Assembly (NCBI GenBank): GCA_937980205.1
Contig: CALJKW010000069.1
Coordinates: 186,001-250,000 of the forward strand
From: an uncultured Myxococcales bacterium
GTDB lineage: Bacteria; Myxococcota; Myxococcia; Myxococcales; Myxococcaceae
Reading direction: 5' to 3'
Length of the DNA: 64,000 bases
In this document: positions 1-8,511 of the stretch, one piece after another
Numbering within the stretch: position 1 is the first letter of the stretch
Layout of the letters: each line of letters begins with the position of its first letter
Program-made: the position numbers and the translations under genes
The notes under the pieces: model-generated
Told to the model about the DNA's origin: nothing
The model's input: the letters and a program-made list of their open reading frames with translations, nothing else
Database searches by the model: none

Positions 1-1110
1 GCCGCGCCGCGCTACTGCAACAACTACACGGGCCTCTGCGTCGACGAGATCGCCGGCTGCAAGAAGGACTCGGAGTGCGGCACGACGCAGTACTGCGACC
101 CCTCCATTCGCGCCTGCCGCCCGCTCAAGTCCTTCTGCGAGACCTGCCTCGCCGACAACGAGTGCGGCGGCGCCGGAGACAACTGCATCGACGACCCCAA
201 CCTCATGCAGAAGTTCTGCGGCAAGGCCTGCATGGTCAACGGCGACTGCCCGCGCGGGGCCGCCTGCGTCGACAAGAACGGCAGCAAGCAGTGCTGGCCC
301 TCCGAGAGCCCGCTGCCCGGCCAGCAGCCCAGCTGCAGGAACTTCAAGGGCTGCACGCCCGACTCCCTGCGCACCTGCAACACCGACGCGGAGTGTGGCG
401 ACATGAGCCAGCGCTGCGACCCCGCCCAGGGCCGCTGCATCGCCATCGAGCAGGTCTGCCCGTTCGGCACCACCTGCGATCCCCGCAACAAGATCTGCAC
501 GGCCGACTGCGCCGTCGACGCCGACTGCGGCGACACGAACCTGCGCTGCGTCAACCGCGTCTGCGAGCCGATCGGCGAGTGCATGGTCGACACCGACTGC
601 CCGGCCAACAAGATCTGCAACCTGCGCGCGGGCGAGACCAAGGGCACGTGCGCGAACTTCTGCGCCGGCGACTTCGACTGCCCCATCGGCAACACCTGCC
701 AGATGATCGACGGCCGCTACAAGTGCGCCGAGGGCTGCGCCACCAACCAGAACTGCCCCCTCGATCAGCGCTGCAACGCGACCACGAAGCGCTGCGAAGG
801 CCCGATGGTCGGCAACGCGCGCATCTGCCAGAGCACGTCCGCGTGCCGCACCTGCGAGGTCTGCGACCCGATGCGGTACGAGTGCGCCTCCGCGAAGACC
901 GCGTTCCCGCACTGCCTGATGTGCTCGAGTCCCTCCGAGTGTGGCGGCGGCACCTGCGTGCAGCTCGACGACGGCGCCCGCTGGTGCCTGCGCTACTGCG
1001 TCACCGGCTCCGAGTGCCCGCAGGGCTTCGTCTGCCTCGGGCTCACCGGCGGCACCGGACAGTCCGTCTGCGTGCCTTCGAGCCGCACCTGTGGAGGGAA
1101 GTGCCCGTGA
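1..1110 (+). CDS. Cysteine-rich secreted or lipoprotein, 5' end outside window
   Basis: The frame is open from base 1, so the start and any signal peptide lie upstream. About 369 residues are visible. They are a run of short cysteine-rich modules of the type D-x-D-C-G-D followed by C-x(4-6)-C pairs (for example DADCGDTNLRC and DTDCPANKIC), ending at TGA 1108-1110. The pattern matches the large family of disulfide-rich surface lipoproteins in myxobacteria, for which no biochemical role is established. A related gene lies at 9231-10352 and a small one at 21534-21872. The stop overlaps the GTG of the next gene (GTGA), so the two are probably translationally coupled. Function is unknown; the call rests on composition and repeat pattern. 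Confidence 0.85.
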   Translation, partial: AAPRYCNNYTGLCVDEIAGCKKDSECGTTQYCDPSIRACRPLKSFCETCLADNECGGAGDNCIDDPNLMQKFCGKACMVNGDCPRGAACVDKNGSKQCWPSESPLPGQQPSCRNFKGCTPDSLRTCNTDAECGDMSQRCDPAQGRCIAIEQVCPFGTTCDPRNKICTADCAVDADCGDTNLRCVNRVCEPIGECMVDTDCPANKICNLRAGETKGTCANFCAGDFDCPIGNTCQMIDGRYKCAEGCATNQNCPLDQRCNATTKRCEGPMVGNARICQSTSACRTCEVCDPMRYECASAKTAFPHCLMCSSPSECGGGTCVQLDDGARWCLRYCVTGSECPQGFVCLGLTGGTGQSVCVPSSRTCGGKCP

Positions 1111-1874
1111 AGCTCCGCTGCCTCGCCGTGTTGCTCGCCGCCGCCGCCTGCTCGTCAGCCTCGAAGGAGATCTGCGGCAACGCGTTCGACGACGACATGA
1201 ACGGCCTCATCGACTGCGCCGACCCGGTCTGCGCGAACGAGGCTGCGTGCAAGGACCCCGACGCCGGGTACTACGGCACCTGCGGCAAGTGCGGCCAGTC
1301 GTGCGCCTCGCAGCAGACCTGCTTCGGCAACAACCTGCTCGACGACCGCCCGCTCGCTCAGTGCACGGCCGGCAAGTGTCAGCTGTTCCACAAGGCCGTC
1401 TCGCTGCGCATCGAGTACAACACCGCGAGCTGGGGCGGCATCATGCCCACCTTCCTCGGCGTCATCACCACGCGGTGGATCAAGAAGACCGCGCTCGATG
1501 GCTCGGCCGTCACCTGCATGACGGTGCGCAACGCCGCGCCCGCCACGAACATGCCGCTGCAGCTCGAGCAGTCGGGCAAGTTCCAGCTGCTCGGCATCGA
1601 CGTCACCCGCGTCTCGACGGCCGGCGGCATCCCCAACCCCGTCACCATCCCCTTCGCGTACACCGGCGAGGGCTCCGACTACCTCATCTTCACCGAGGCC
1701 TGGTCGGGCGGCATCGACTCTTCGACGCGTCTGCCCACCGGCGCGCGCCAGAGCGTCGGCTGCGTCGAGAGCGGCAACGAGGTCGCCCCGGTGACCCTCG
1801 CCCAGGAGTGCAGCGGCGACGGCGGCGTGGCGCCCGGCTGCCGCACCCTGCGGATCCCGCTGCCGGCGCCCTGA
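1107..1874 (+). CDS. Putative lipoprotein, cysteine-rich N-terminal part
   Basis: The start is the GTG inside the GTGA overlap with the preceding stop. It gives 255 residues opening with MKLRCLAVLLAAAAC, a lipoprotein signal with a lipobox-like AAAC at residues 12-15. An acidic, cysteine-rich stretch follows (NAFDDDMNGLIDCADPVC, then CGKCGQSC), which resembles the 'DDD-NGxxDCxDPxC' modules of myxobacterial exported proteins. The rest is a likely beta-rich extracellular domain that I do not recognise. It is coupled to the cysteine-rich gene upstream and the pair probably acts at the outer membrane. The reading frame stays open far upstream, but that part is antisense-like composition inside the previous gene and was excluded. 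Confidence 0.8.
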   Translation: MKLRCLAVLLAAAACSSASKEICGNAFDDDMNGLIDCADPVCANEAACKDPDAGYYGTCGKCGQSCASQQTCFGNNLLDDRPLAQCTAGKCQLFHKAVSLRIEYNTASWGGIMPTFLGVITTRWIKKTALDGSAVTCMTVRNAAPATNMPLQLEQSGKFQLLGIDVTRVSTAGGIPNPVTIPFAYTGEGSDYLIFTEAWSGGIDSSTRLPTGARQSVGCVESGNEVAPVTLAQECSGDGGVAPGCRTLRIPLPAP

Positions 1875-1935
1875 GCCGTCTCTCGGGCAGCCGCGCCGCC
1901 CGTGAGCCGAGCCACCGGGGTTATGCTCGGGGCCG

Positions 1936-2601
1936 ATGTGGTCCGCAGTCGTTGCCCTCGTCTTGTGCGCTGACTCTCCGTGGGATGAGCCGCTCGGCGC
2001 CGCTCGCGCCAGCGCCGTCGGCGTCGTGAAGCCCCGCGCCTCGCAGCTGCGCGAGGCCTTCGACGACTTCGATCGCGCCGTCCGCGTCTGGCAGCGCGAG
2101 CGCCGCGAGATGCTCGACGAGCAGGTGCTCGAGCAGCAGCGCGTGCTGCAGAAGGCGCGCGACGAGGCGCCGCTGCCCGAGGCCGCGCTCAAGAAGTACA
2201 AGGTCATCGAGGTCGGCAAGAAGGGCTCGAAGGCGCGCGGCCGCTCGAAGGTCATCGAGCTGCCCGAGCGAGACAAGGTCGATGCCCAGGTGGAGGAGCT
2301 CGCCGCCGAGGTCGCCGCCCGCCGTGAGCTGTGCAAGCGCGACCCCGAGCGCTGCGAGCGCGAGAAGAAGGAGCGCGAGCGCCTGCAGCGGGGCAACGAG
2401 GCCTGGGACGAGGCGGTCACCGCGAACTACGAGAAGCGGCGCGAGGCCATCGAAGCCGAAGCGCGGAAGTTCCAGGCCGACCTCGACGCCGCGCGGAAGC
2501 GCGAAGAGCAGCGGCAGGCGAAGCAGCTCGGCGGCTCCATCGACAAAGAGGGCAACTTCGTCGACGCGGATCTGGCTGAAGTCCCGCAGCGCGAGCAGTA
2601 A
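1936..2601 (+). CDS. Secreted or periplasmic coiled-coil protein, unknown function
   Basis: The protein has 221 residues. The first about 15 (MWSAVVALVLCADSP) look like a short signal peptide. The remainder is highly charged and helical, rich in Glu, Arg, Lys and Ala with heptad-like spacing (for example REMLDEQVLEQQRVLQKA and ERERLQRGNEAWDEAV), so coiled coil is predicted along most of its length. I recognise no catalytic motif. It sits 61 nt after the lipoprotein gene and 9 nt before the aldehyde dehydrogenase, so it may share a transcript with the latter. Periplasmic location depends on the weak signal peptide. Confidence 0.7.
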   Translation: MWSAVVALVLCADSPWDEPLGAARASAVGVVKPRASQLREAFDDFDRAVRVWQRERREMLDEQVLEQQRVLQKARDEAPLPEAALKKYKVIEVGKKGSKARGRSKVIELPERDKVDAQVEELAAEVAARRELCKRDPERCEREKKERERLQRGNEAWDEAVTANYEKRREAIEAEARKFQADLDAARKREEQRQAKQLGGSIDKEGNFVDADLAEVPQREQ

Positions 2602-2610
2602 ACAGCTCGC

Positions 2611-4014
2611 ATGCACCGCAAGCTGCTGCTCAATGGCCGGTGGGTCGACGGCCAGCGCAACGCCGACATCAAGGCGCCGTGGGACGGGCGCGTCGTCGCG
2701 CAGGTCGCGCAGGCCTCGAAGGACCAGGCCGAAGAGGCGCTCGCCGTCGCGTTCGCCGCCCGCCCGCGCCTGCAGGCGCAGAGCACCGCGAAGCGCCGCG
2801 AGGTGCTCGAGCGCATCGTCGCCTCCTTGCGCGCGCGCGCCGAGGCGATCGCCTCGAGCATCTGCAACGAGGCCGGCAAGCCCATCACCGCCGCCCGCTT
2901 CGAGGTCACCCGCGCGATCGAGACGTTCACCCTCGCCGCGAACGAGCTCGCGAGCTTCGGCGGCCGCACGCTGCCCGTCGACACCATCGCCGCCACCCAG
3001 GGCGTCGAGTGCGAGACCCGCCGCTTCCCCGCCGGAGTCGTCACCGGCATCGTGCCCTTCAACTTTCCGCTCAACCTCGGCGCCCACAAGGTCGCCCCGG
3101 CGCTCGCGGTCGGAGCCCCCATCATCGTCAAGCCGCCGCCCCAGGCGCCCACCGCCCAGCTCATCGTCGGAGAGCTCGCGCTCGAGGCGGGCATGGACCC
3201 CGCGGCGCTGCAGGTCCTGCCCTGCGACAACACCGTCGCCGAGCTGCTCGCCACCGACGCGCGCGTCCGCGTCCTGAGCTTCACCGGCAGCGCGAAGGTC
3301 GGCTGGCACCTGAAGTCGAAGGCCGCGGGCAAGGCCGTGCTCGAGCTCGGCGGCAACGCGGCCGCCATCGTCTGCGCCGACGCCGACCTCTCCCGCGCCG
3401 CGAAGCGCCTCGCCGCGTCTGCCTTCGGCTACGCCGGCCAGGTCTGCATCAAGGTCCAGCGCATCGTCGTCGAGGCGCCGGTGTTCGACGCCTTCAGCGA
3501 GAAGCTGCACGACGCCGTCCGCGCGCTCAAAGTCGGAGATCCCGCGAAGGACGACACCGTCGTCGGCCCCGTCATCGACGACGCGAGCGCCGCCCGCATC
3601 GAGCAGTGGGCGGCGGAGGCCGGCTGGAAGCTCGAGCGCAACGGGCGCCTCTTGCAGCCCCTGGTGCTCACCGAGCCCCCACGCACCTCGAAGGCCTGGC
3701 GCGAGGAGATCTTCGGCCCCGTCGTCTGCCTCGTGAAGGCGAAGGACTTCGACGACGCCCTGAAGATCGCCAACGACTCGCAGTACGGCCTGCAGGCCGG
3801 CCTCTTCACGTACGACCTGCGCAGGGTCCGCCGCGCCTTCCACGAGCTCGAGGTCGGCGGCGTCATCGTCAACGACGGCCCGAGCTTGCGCAGCGACAAC
3901 ATGCCCTACGGCGGAGTCAAGGGATCCGGACTGGGCCGCGAGGGTGTCCGGTACGCGATGGAAGACTTCACTGAGGAACGTGCGCTTCTCACGGTACGTT
4001 CGCCAAACCCATGA
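2611..4014 (+). CDS. NAD(P)-dependent aldehyde dehydrogenase
   Basis: This is a 467-residue aldehyde dehydrogenase superfamily enzyme, which oxidises an aldehyde to the acid with NAD(P)+. Visible features are the Rossmann-side motif GIVPFNFPLNL, the FTGSAKVGW turn, the general-base Glu245 in LELGGNAAAIV and the catalytic Cys279 in YAGQVCIK. The 34-residue Glu-Cys spacing is the one usual for the superfamily. The C-terminal EEIFGPVV and YGGVKGSGLGREG motifs are also present. Length fits the lactaldehyde/succinate-semialdehyde branch, but the substrate cannot be told from sequence. The stop overlaps the ATG of the next gene (ATGA), so the two are coupled. Confidence 0.9.
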   Translation: MHRKLLLNGRWVDGQRNADIKAPWDGRVVAQVAQASKDQAEEALAVAFAARPRLQAQSTAKRREVLERIVASLRARAEAIASSICNEAGKPITAARFEVTRAIETFTLAANELASFGGRTLPVDTIAATQGVECETRRFPAGVVTGIVPFNFPLNLGAHKVAPALAVGAPIIVKPPPQAPTAQLIVGELALEAGMDPAALQVLPCDNTVAELLATDARVRVLSFTGSAKVGWHLKSKAAGKAVLELGGNAAAIVCADADLSRAAKRLAASAFGYAGQVCIKVQRIVVEAPVFDAFSEKLHDAVRALKVGDPAKDDTVVGPVIDDASAARIEQWAAEAGWKLERNGRLLQPLVLTEPPRTSKAWREEIFGPVVCLVKAKDFDDALKIANDSQYGLQAGLFTYDLRRVRRAFHELEVGGVIVNDGPSLRSDNMPYGGVKGSGLGREGVRYAMEDFTEERALLTVRSPNP

Positions 4015-4523
4015 ACGAAGCGTTGCTTCCCGGCGAGAAGGTTCTCGCCACCCGGCCGGCCAACCTGACCTTCAGCTTCGACGAGACCAAGCAGCCCGAG
4101 CTCGCCGCGCACTCCAAGGCGCGCTCCATCGGCGGCAAGGTCCACGTCACGACGTACCGCATCTACTTCGCCTCGAATCGCCTGAACTCGACGCGCGGCA
4201 GCTTGAGCATCTTTCACCCGAGCGTCGTGTTCGACGAGCCGGTGATCGTCGGCTTCGCCGGCCAGTGGGTGGTGAAGACCGCGACGACCACCTGCCGCTT
4301 CGCGGTGCGAGACCCGAAGGAGCTGAGCCAGCTGCTGCGCCAGACGCGCGAGAAGCCGCTCGACGCGGCCGCCGTGAAGGAGCACGCCAAGGCGAACCTC
4401 GACAAGGTCGGCAGCGGCATCGCCCCGTTCTGGAAGGACGCCGCCAAGGCGATTCAGTCGAAGGACGCGGGCTCGCTTCAGGTCGTCGCGCTGATGACGG
4501 CCCGCGACTTCGTCACTGAGTGA
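4011..4523 (+). CDS. GRAM/PH-like domain protein, hypothetical
   Basis: The protein has 170 residues and starts in an ATGA overlap with the aldehyde dehydrogenase stop. Residues about 5-105 have a beta-rich pattern with LLPGEKVLATRPANLTF and GGKVHVTTYRIYFAS, resembling bacterial GRAM or PH-like domains (GxLxLTxxRLxF). This domain call is by pattern only. The C-terminal third is helical. There is no signal peptide, so it is probably cytoplasmic. The 3' end overlaps the 3' end of the convergent methionine aminopeptidase gene by 11 bases. Its role beside an aldehyde dehydrogenase is unknown. Confidence 0.75.
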   Translation: MNEALLPGEKVLATRPANLTFSFDETKQPELAAHSKARSIGGKVHVTTYRIYFASNRLNSTRGSLSIFHPSVVFDEPVIVGFAGQWVVKTATTTCRFAVRDPKELSQLLRQTREKPLDAAAVKEHAKANLDKVGSGIAPFWKDAAKAIQSKDAGSLQVVALMTARDFVTE

Positions 4524-5538
4524 GGATCTCGGCGCCGCTCTCGGTCACGAGAATGGTGTGCTCGAACTGGGCTGACCGCTTCAAGTCGGCGGTCACGACC
4601 GTCCAGCGGTCTTCCCACAGCCGGTCCTGCCAGCCGCCCGCGTTGATCATCGGCTCGACGGTGAAGGTCATGCCGACCTCCATGCGCGTGTTCGCCTTCG
4701 GGTCGAAGTAGTGCGGGATCTGCAGGTCGTTGTGGAAGACCTCGCAGATGCCGTGGCCGCAGTAGCTGCGCACCACCGAGTACCCGTGCGCGTCGGCGTG
4801 CTGCTCGATGGCGCGGCCGATGTCGCTGATGGGCCGGCCGGCCTTCACCGCCTCGATGCCTTTCAGCATGCACTCGCGGGTGACGCGCACCAGCCGCTGC
4901 GATTCTTCGTCGACCTCGCCGACCAGGAAGGTCGCGTTCGTGTCGCCGTGCACTCCGTCGAGGAACACCGTGACGTCGACGTTCACGATGTCGCCGCTCT
5001 GCAGCGCGCGGCTGTCGGGGATGCCGTGGCAGATGATCTCGTTCACCGACGTGCAGATCGACTTCGGGAACGGAGGCCGGTCTTCCGTCTTCCCGTAGTT
5101 CAGCGGTGACGGGTACCCGCCGAGCTTGATGGTGGTCTCGTGCGCCAGCGCGTCGAGCGCGTCGGTCGTGATGCCGGGCTTGATCGCCTCACCGACGGTG
5201 CGCAGCACCTGCGCGGCCGCCTTGCCCGCGCGGCGCATGCGGACGATCTCTTCGGACGTGCGAATGAGCCGGCCGCTGCCGCGGTTCGCCTCGCCGGACT
5301 CCGCGTACTCGGGCCGTTGGATCTCCGGAGGCACCGGGCGGCGCGGGCTGATGACGCCGGGGCGGATCTTCGTCGCCTCGAGCCGCTTCTGCTCGTCGCG
5401 CAGGAACAGGTAGTCGGCCTCTTTGTGGCAGCGCTTGTACTTGTCGCCGCTGCCGCACCAGCACGCCTCGTTCGGGCGCGGCAGGGACGGCGGCGGGCGC
5501 CGCGGAGAAGAGGCGGTCTGCATCGAAGGGGACGTCAT
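4513..5538 (-). CDS. map: Type I methionine aminopeptidase with N-terminal SEC-C zinc motif
   Basis: The 341-residue protein removes the initiator methionine from nascent proteins. Residues about 22-40 form a SEC-C zinc motif (CWCGSGDKYKRCH; Cys26, Cys28, Cys37, His38), a domain often involved in ribosome or protein association. The catalytic domain occupies about residues 93-341 and carries the substrate His171 (CHGIPD) and all five metal ligands: Asp188, Asp199 (HGDTNATF), His262 (CGHGI), Glu295 (FTVEPMI) and Glu326 (QFEHTIL). The start overlaps the previous minus-strand gene's stop by 4 bases, so it is probably the last gene of a 7418-to-4513 transcript. SEC-C fused forms are known in several phyla. 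Confidence 0.97.
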   Translation of the reverse strand: MTSPSMQTASSPRRPPPSLPRPNEACWCGSGDKYKRCHKEADYLFLRDEQKRLEATKIRPGVISPRRPVPPEIQRPEYAESGEANRGSGRLIRTSEEIVRMRRAGKAAAQVLRTVGEAIKPGITTDALDALAHETTIKLGGYPSPLNYGKTEDRPPFPKSICTSVNEIICHGIPDSRALQSGDIVNVDVTVFLDGVHGDTNATFLVGEVDEESQRLVRVTRECMLKGIEAVKAGRPISDIGRAIEQHADAHGYSVVRSYCGHGICEVFHNDLQIPHYFDPKANTRMEVGMTFTVEPMINAGGWQDRLWEDRWTVVTADLKRSAQFEHTILVTESGAEILTQ

Positions 5539-5975
5539 GCTTCACCTGCTTTCAGCACGGCTCGCTCGGTGAGGTCCAGCACCCGCAACAGGGCTCTCCG
5601 GTTCACGCGGCCTTGCGTCGCCTCGGACAGCCCGAGCAGCTGCTCCTGGATGAACCGGCTCATGAACAAGAGCATCGGCTTGTCGCCGGTCGCCAGGCCC
5701 GTCTCGAGCCAGCGCTGGTTGCGCATGTACTCGTCGTACGCGTCGAGCTCGCGCTCCAGGTCCCACCGCGCCAGCTTGAACGCCTCGCGCATCAGGCCGG
5801 GGCCGGGCGCCGGGGGCTCGGTCGCCAGCAGGCGCGCGTCGGGGCCGGTGAGCTCCTCGATTGGAGGCGGCCACGTCGACAGATCCTTCGCGAAGAGCTT
5901 CGAGCACTCGACCAGCAGGTGCTCGGACAGCGGCACCGGTTTCGAGTCGAGCACGGCTTCCCATCGCGAACGCAT
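5535..5975 (-). CDS. Conserved-looking hypothetical protein
   Basis: The protein has 146 residues, is mainly helical, and has no signal peptide, membrane segment or familiar motif. A proline-rich stretch (TEPPAPGPG) separates an N-terminal helical part from a C-terminal helical bundle. Its end overlaps the start of the methionine aminopeptidase gene by four bases (ATGA), a strong sign that it is a genuine translated gene coupled to map. It lies 25 bases after the lipase gene. Function unknown. Confidence 0.75.
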   Translation of the reverse strand: MRSRWEAVLDSKPVPLSEHLLVECSKLFAKDLSTWPPPIEELTGPDARLLATEPPAPGPGLMREAFKLARWDLERELDAYDEYMRNQRWLETGLATGDKPMLLFMSRFIQEQLLGLSEATQGRVNRRALLRVLDLTERAVLKAGEA

Positions 5976-6000
5976 GACGATGGGGAATGTAACAACGGAA

Positions 6001-6798
6001 CTACTCGAGCGGCACCACGCGGCCGCGCTCCTCGGCGGGCAGCGGATCTCCGTAGCCGATGGCGAGCTCGCGGCGAATGACCTGGTACGCGACGCGGCGC
6101 GTGACGAAGTCGCGGTGCGAGAGGCCGGCGATCTCGACGTTGTGCAGGTTCCCCGCGGCGCCGTCGCCCTCGAGGATGCACGAGGGGAACGGGTTCACCC
6201 GATCGCTCTTCGAGTAGATCGACGTGAAGCGCACGCTGCGCGGGAACGCCCCCATCTTCAGCCGCCGGATGAACGGAGACATCGGCGTCATCTGCCACAC
6301 GCTGCGCGAGATGAGCCCGTGCGTGAGGATGCCGAGGTACGCGGTCGGCGACCCGTTGTGCGGAGTGCCCAGCGTGATCAGGTTCTTCACCCGCCGGTCT
6401 CCGCCCAGCCGCTTGATGTAGTAGCGGCCGATCAGCCCGCCCATCGAGTGGCCGACGATCGACATCGGCCCCATGTTCGGGAAGCGCGAGTACAGCCGCT
6501 CGACCTTCTCTCGCACCTTCTCCGCGAGCACGTCGATGCCGAGCGAGTTGAACGCGTCGAACAGGCCGCCCAGGTTGATGCTCCACACGCAGTAGTGGTC
6601 GCGCCTCAAGCGGTGCTCGAGCACCTCGAACGTCCGCCGCGTCGACATGAACCCGTACAGCAAGAGCACCGGCCGCGGGCACGACGTGAAGTCCGTGCGG
6701 CGCACGATGTTGTTCCCGTGCCGATCGAAGTCGAGGTAGCCGCGCAGATAGGACAGCTTCCGCTTCAGCTTCCGGTATTGGAGCACCAGCGGGTTCAC
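6001..6798 (-). CDS. Alpha/beta-hydrolase, lipase/esterase
   Basis: The 265-residue protein has an alpha/beta-hydrolase fold and probably hydrolyses an ester. The nucleophile elbow GHSMGG gives Ser118. Asp199 (SKSDRVNP) and His228 (GLSHRDF) complete a plausible triad. RPVLLLYGF (residues 42-50) is the oxyanion-side strand, and LITLGTPHNGSP is typical of the triacylglycerol lipase/PGAP1-like group. There is no clear signal peptide; the N terminus is basic (QYRKLKRKLSY), suggesting cytoplasmic or membrane-associated action. It lies between the YdeI-like gene and the hypothetical gene upstream of map, all on the minus strand with small gaps. Substrate is unknown. Confidence 0.9.
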   Translation of the reverse strand: MNPLVLQYRKLKRKLSYLRGYLDFDRHGNNIVRRTDFTSCPRPVLLLYGFMSTRRTFEVLEHRLRRDHYCVWSINLGGLFDAFNSLGIDVLAEKVREKVERLYSRFPNMGPMSIVGHSMGGLIGRYYIKRLGGDRRVKNLITLGTPHNGSPTAYLGILTHGLISRSVWQMTPMSPFIRRLKMGAFPRSVRFTSIYSKSDRVNPFPSCILEGDGAAGNLHNVEIAGLSHRDFVTRRVAYQVIRRELAIGYGDPLPAEERGRVVPLE

Positions 6799-6842
6799 GC
6801 CCTACAGACGATAGCGGCTGGGGCCGACATGGAGCGAACCCG

Positions 6843-7418
6843 TCAGGTAGGGCGCTGTGGGAGCCCGAACGGGTTCTTGTGGCCCTGCGCGAGGAACTTC
6901 GCGGCCAGCTTCGCGCGCTTGAGGCGGGTCTCTTCCTTCTTCGCCTCGCCGACGTACCGCTTGTAGAGGTTCTGGTAGCCCGGCGCCAAGGCGTCGAAGA
7001 ACGCGCGCGACTTTGCCTTCAGGGCCGCCTCGAGCTCCGACGGCATCTGGGCCTTGCGCCTCCACGACACCGCCTTCGCCCACTCGCCCGAGGCCTTGGC
7101 CTTCGCGATCTCCGCGAGCCCCGCCGCCCTCATCTTTCCGTCTTCGATGAGCTTCAGCGCCTTCGCCTTGTTGATCGCCGACCACTTGCTGCCCGCGCGC
7201 CGCCGCGTGAAGCGCTGCTTGTAGTGCTTCTCGTCGATCGCCGCGGCGGTCGTGTCGATCCACCCGAAGCACAGCGCCTCGTCGACCGCGTGGCTCCACG
7301 TCATCGAGCGCCCGTGCGCGGACTTCACGTAGACGACCCAGACCTCGGTCTCCTTCGCGTGGTTCTTCTCGAGCCACTGGCGCCACTCGGCGGCGTTCTT
7401 CGGAGTGATGGTCGGCAC
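6843..7418 (-). CDS. YdeI/OmpD-associated family protein
   Basis: The 191-residue protein carries the family signature: an N-terminal WRQWLEKNH segment, then CFGWIDTT and RRAGSKWSAINKAK around residues 50-90, and a basic C-terminal region (EEARKAG-like, here KKEETRLKRAKLAAK). The family (YdeI in Bacillus, OmpD-associated proteins in enterics) is linked to resistance to cationic peptides in some species, but its molecular role is not established. It is cytoplasmic, with no signal peptide. The gene is divergent from the aldo/keto reductase gene, with only 26 bases between start codons, so the two promoters must overlap. Confidence 0.9.
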   Translation of the reverse strand: MPTITPKNAAEWRQWLEKNHAKETEVWVVYVKSAHGRSMTWSHAVDEALCFGWIDTTAAAIDEKHYKQRFTRRRAGSKWSAINKAKALKLIEDGKMRAAGLAEIAKAKASGEWAKAVSWRRKAQMPSELEAALKAKSRAFFDALAPGYQNLYKRYVGEAKKEETRLKRAKLAAKFLAQGHKNPFGLPQRPT

Positions 7419-7444
7419 GCAGTCACTCTGCCAGATTGCGCCGC

Positions 7445-8413
7445 ATGAACTACCGCAAGATGGGCAAGCACGGCCTCAAGCTCTCGGAGCTCTCGCTCGG
7501 CTCGTGGGTCACCTACGGCGGCCAGGTCGGCGAAGACATCGCGCGCGAGTGCATGACCGTCGCCTACGACGCGGGCATCAACTTCTTCGACGGCGCCGAG
7601 GCCTACGCGCACGGGGAAGCCGAGATCGTCATGGGCAACGTGCTCAAGAAGACGAAGTGGCGCCGCGAGGGGCTCGTCCTGTCGACGAAGATCTTCTGGG
7701 GCGGCAAGGGCCCGAACGACACCGGCCTCTCGCACAAGCACATCATCGAGGGCGTCAACGCGGCGCTGAAACGCTGGCAGCAGGACTACCTCGATCTCGC
7801 GTTCTGCCACCGGCCCGACCCCGACACGCCGATCGAAGAGACCGTCCGCGCCTTCGACATCCTCGTGCGGCAGGGCAAGGTCTTCTACTGGGGCACCAGC
7901 GAGTGGAGCGCCGACGACGTGCTCAAGGCGCACGAGATCGCCGTGAAGGGCGGCTTCACTCCGCCGGCGATGGAGCAGCCGCAGTACAACCTGCTCGTGC
8001 GCGAGCGCTTCGAGAAGGAGTACGCGCCGCTCTACGAGAAGCTCGGCTACGGCACCACCATCTGGAGTCCGCTCGCCTCCGGCGTCCTCACCGGCAAGTA
8101 CGCCGGCGGCAAGACGCCCAAGGGCAGCCGCCTCGCGATGGAGAGCACCGCCTGGCTGAAAGAGATCGTCGCCACGCCGGAGAAGATCGAGGCCGCCGAT
8201 CGCCTCGCGCCGCTCGCCAAAGAGCTCGGCTGCTCGATGGCTCAGCTCGCCATCGCGTGGTGCCTCAAGAAGCCGCACGTCTCGACGGTCATCCTGGGCG
8301 CCAGCAAGGCCTCGCAGCTGAAAGAGAACCTCGCCGCCGTCGAGGTCGCGCAGAAGCTCGACGACGCGTGGGTCAAGCGCATCGAGAAGGCCGTCGGCAA
8401 GATCGCGAAGTGA
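7445..8413 (+). CDS. Aldo/keto reductase, voltage-gated K+ channel beta-subunit type
   Basis: The 322-residue TIM-barrel oxidoreductase uses NADPH to reduce aldehydes or ketones. The tetrad is visible: Asp49 (FFDGAEAY), Tyr54, Lys82 (STKIFW) and His122 (FCHRPD). The cofactor-binding end carries STVILGASKASQLKENL. GVLTGKY and the early GSWVTYGG place it with the Kv-beta/YghZ-like AKR group. I chose ATG 7445 rather than the in-frame TTG at 7436 because the protein then opens MNYRKMGKHGLKLSEL, as relatives do. Physiological substrate unknown; detoxification of reactive carbonyls is the usual guess. Confidence 0.93.
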   Translation: MNYRKMGKHGLKLSELSLGSWVTYGGQVGEDIARECMTVAYDAGINFFDGAEAYAHGEAEIVMGNVLKKTKWRREGLVLSTKIFWGGKGPNDTGLSHKHIIEGVNAALKRWQQDYLDLAFCHRPDPDTPIEETVRAFDILVRQGKVFYWGTSEWSADDVLKAHEIAVKGGFTPPAMEQPQYNLLVRERFEKEYAPLYEKLGYGTTIWSPLASGVLTGKYAGGKTPKGSRLAMESTAWLKEIVATPEKIEAADRLAPLAKELGCSMAQLAIAWCLKKPHVSTVILGASKASQLKENLAAVEVAQKLDDAWVKRIEKAVGKIAK

Positions 8414-8511
8414 ACGTCGCCACAGCGGGTCGCGGCCATCCTCGCAGTGCTCCGTGTCGGTGCGTCGTCGGCGCCTTCGAGGAAGCCAGGAGCTGCTAAG
8501 GGGCCTCTTCC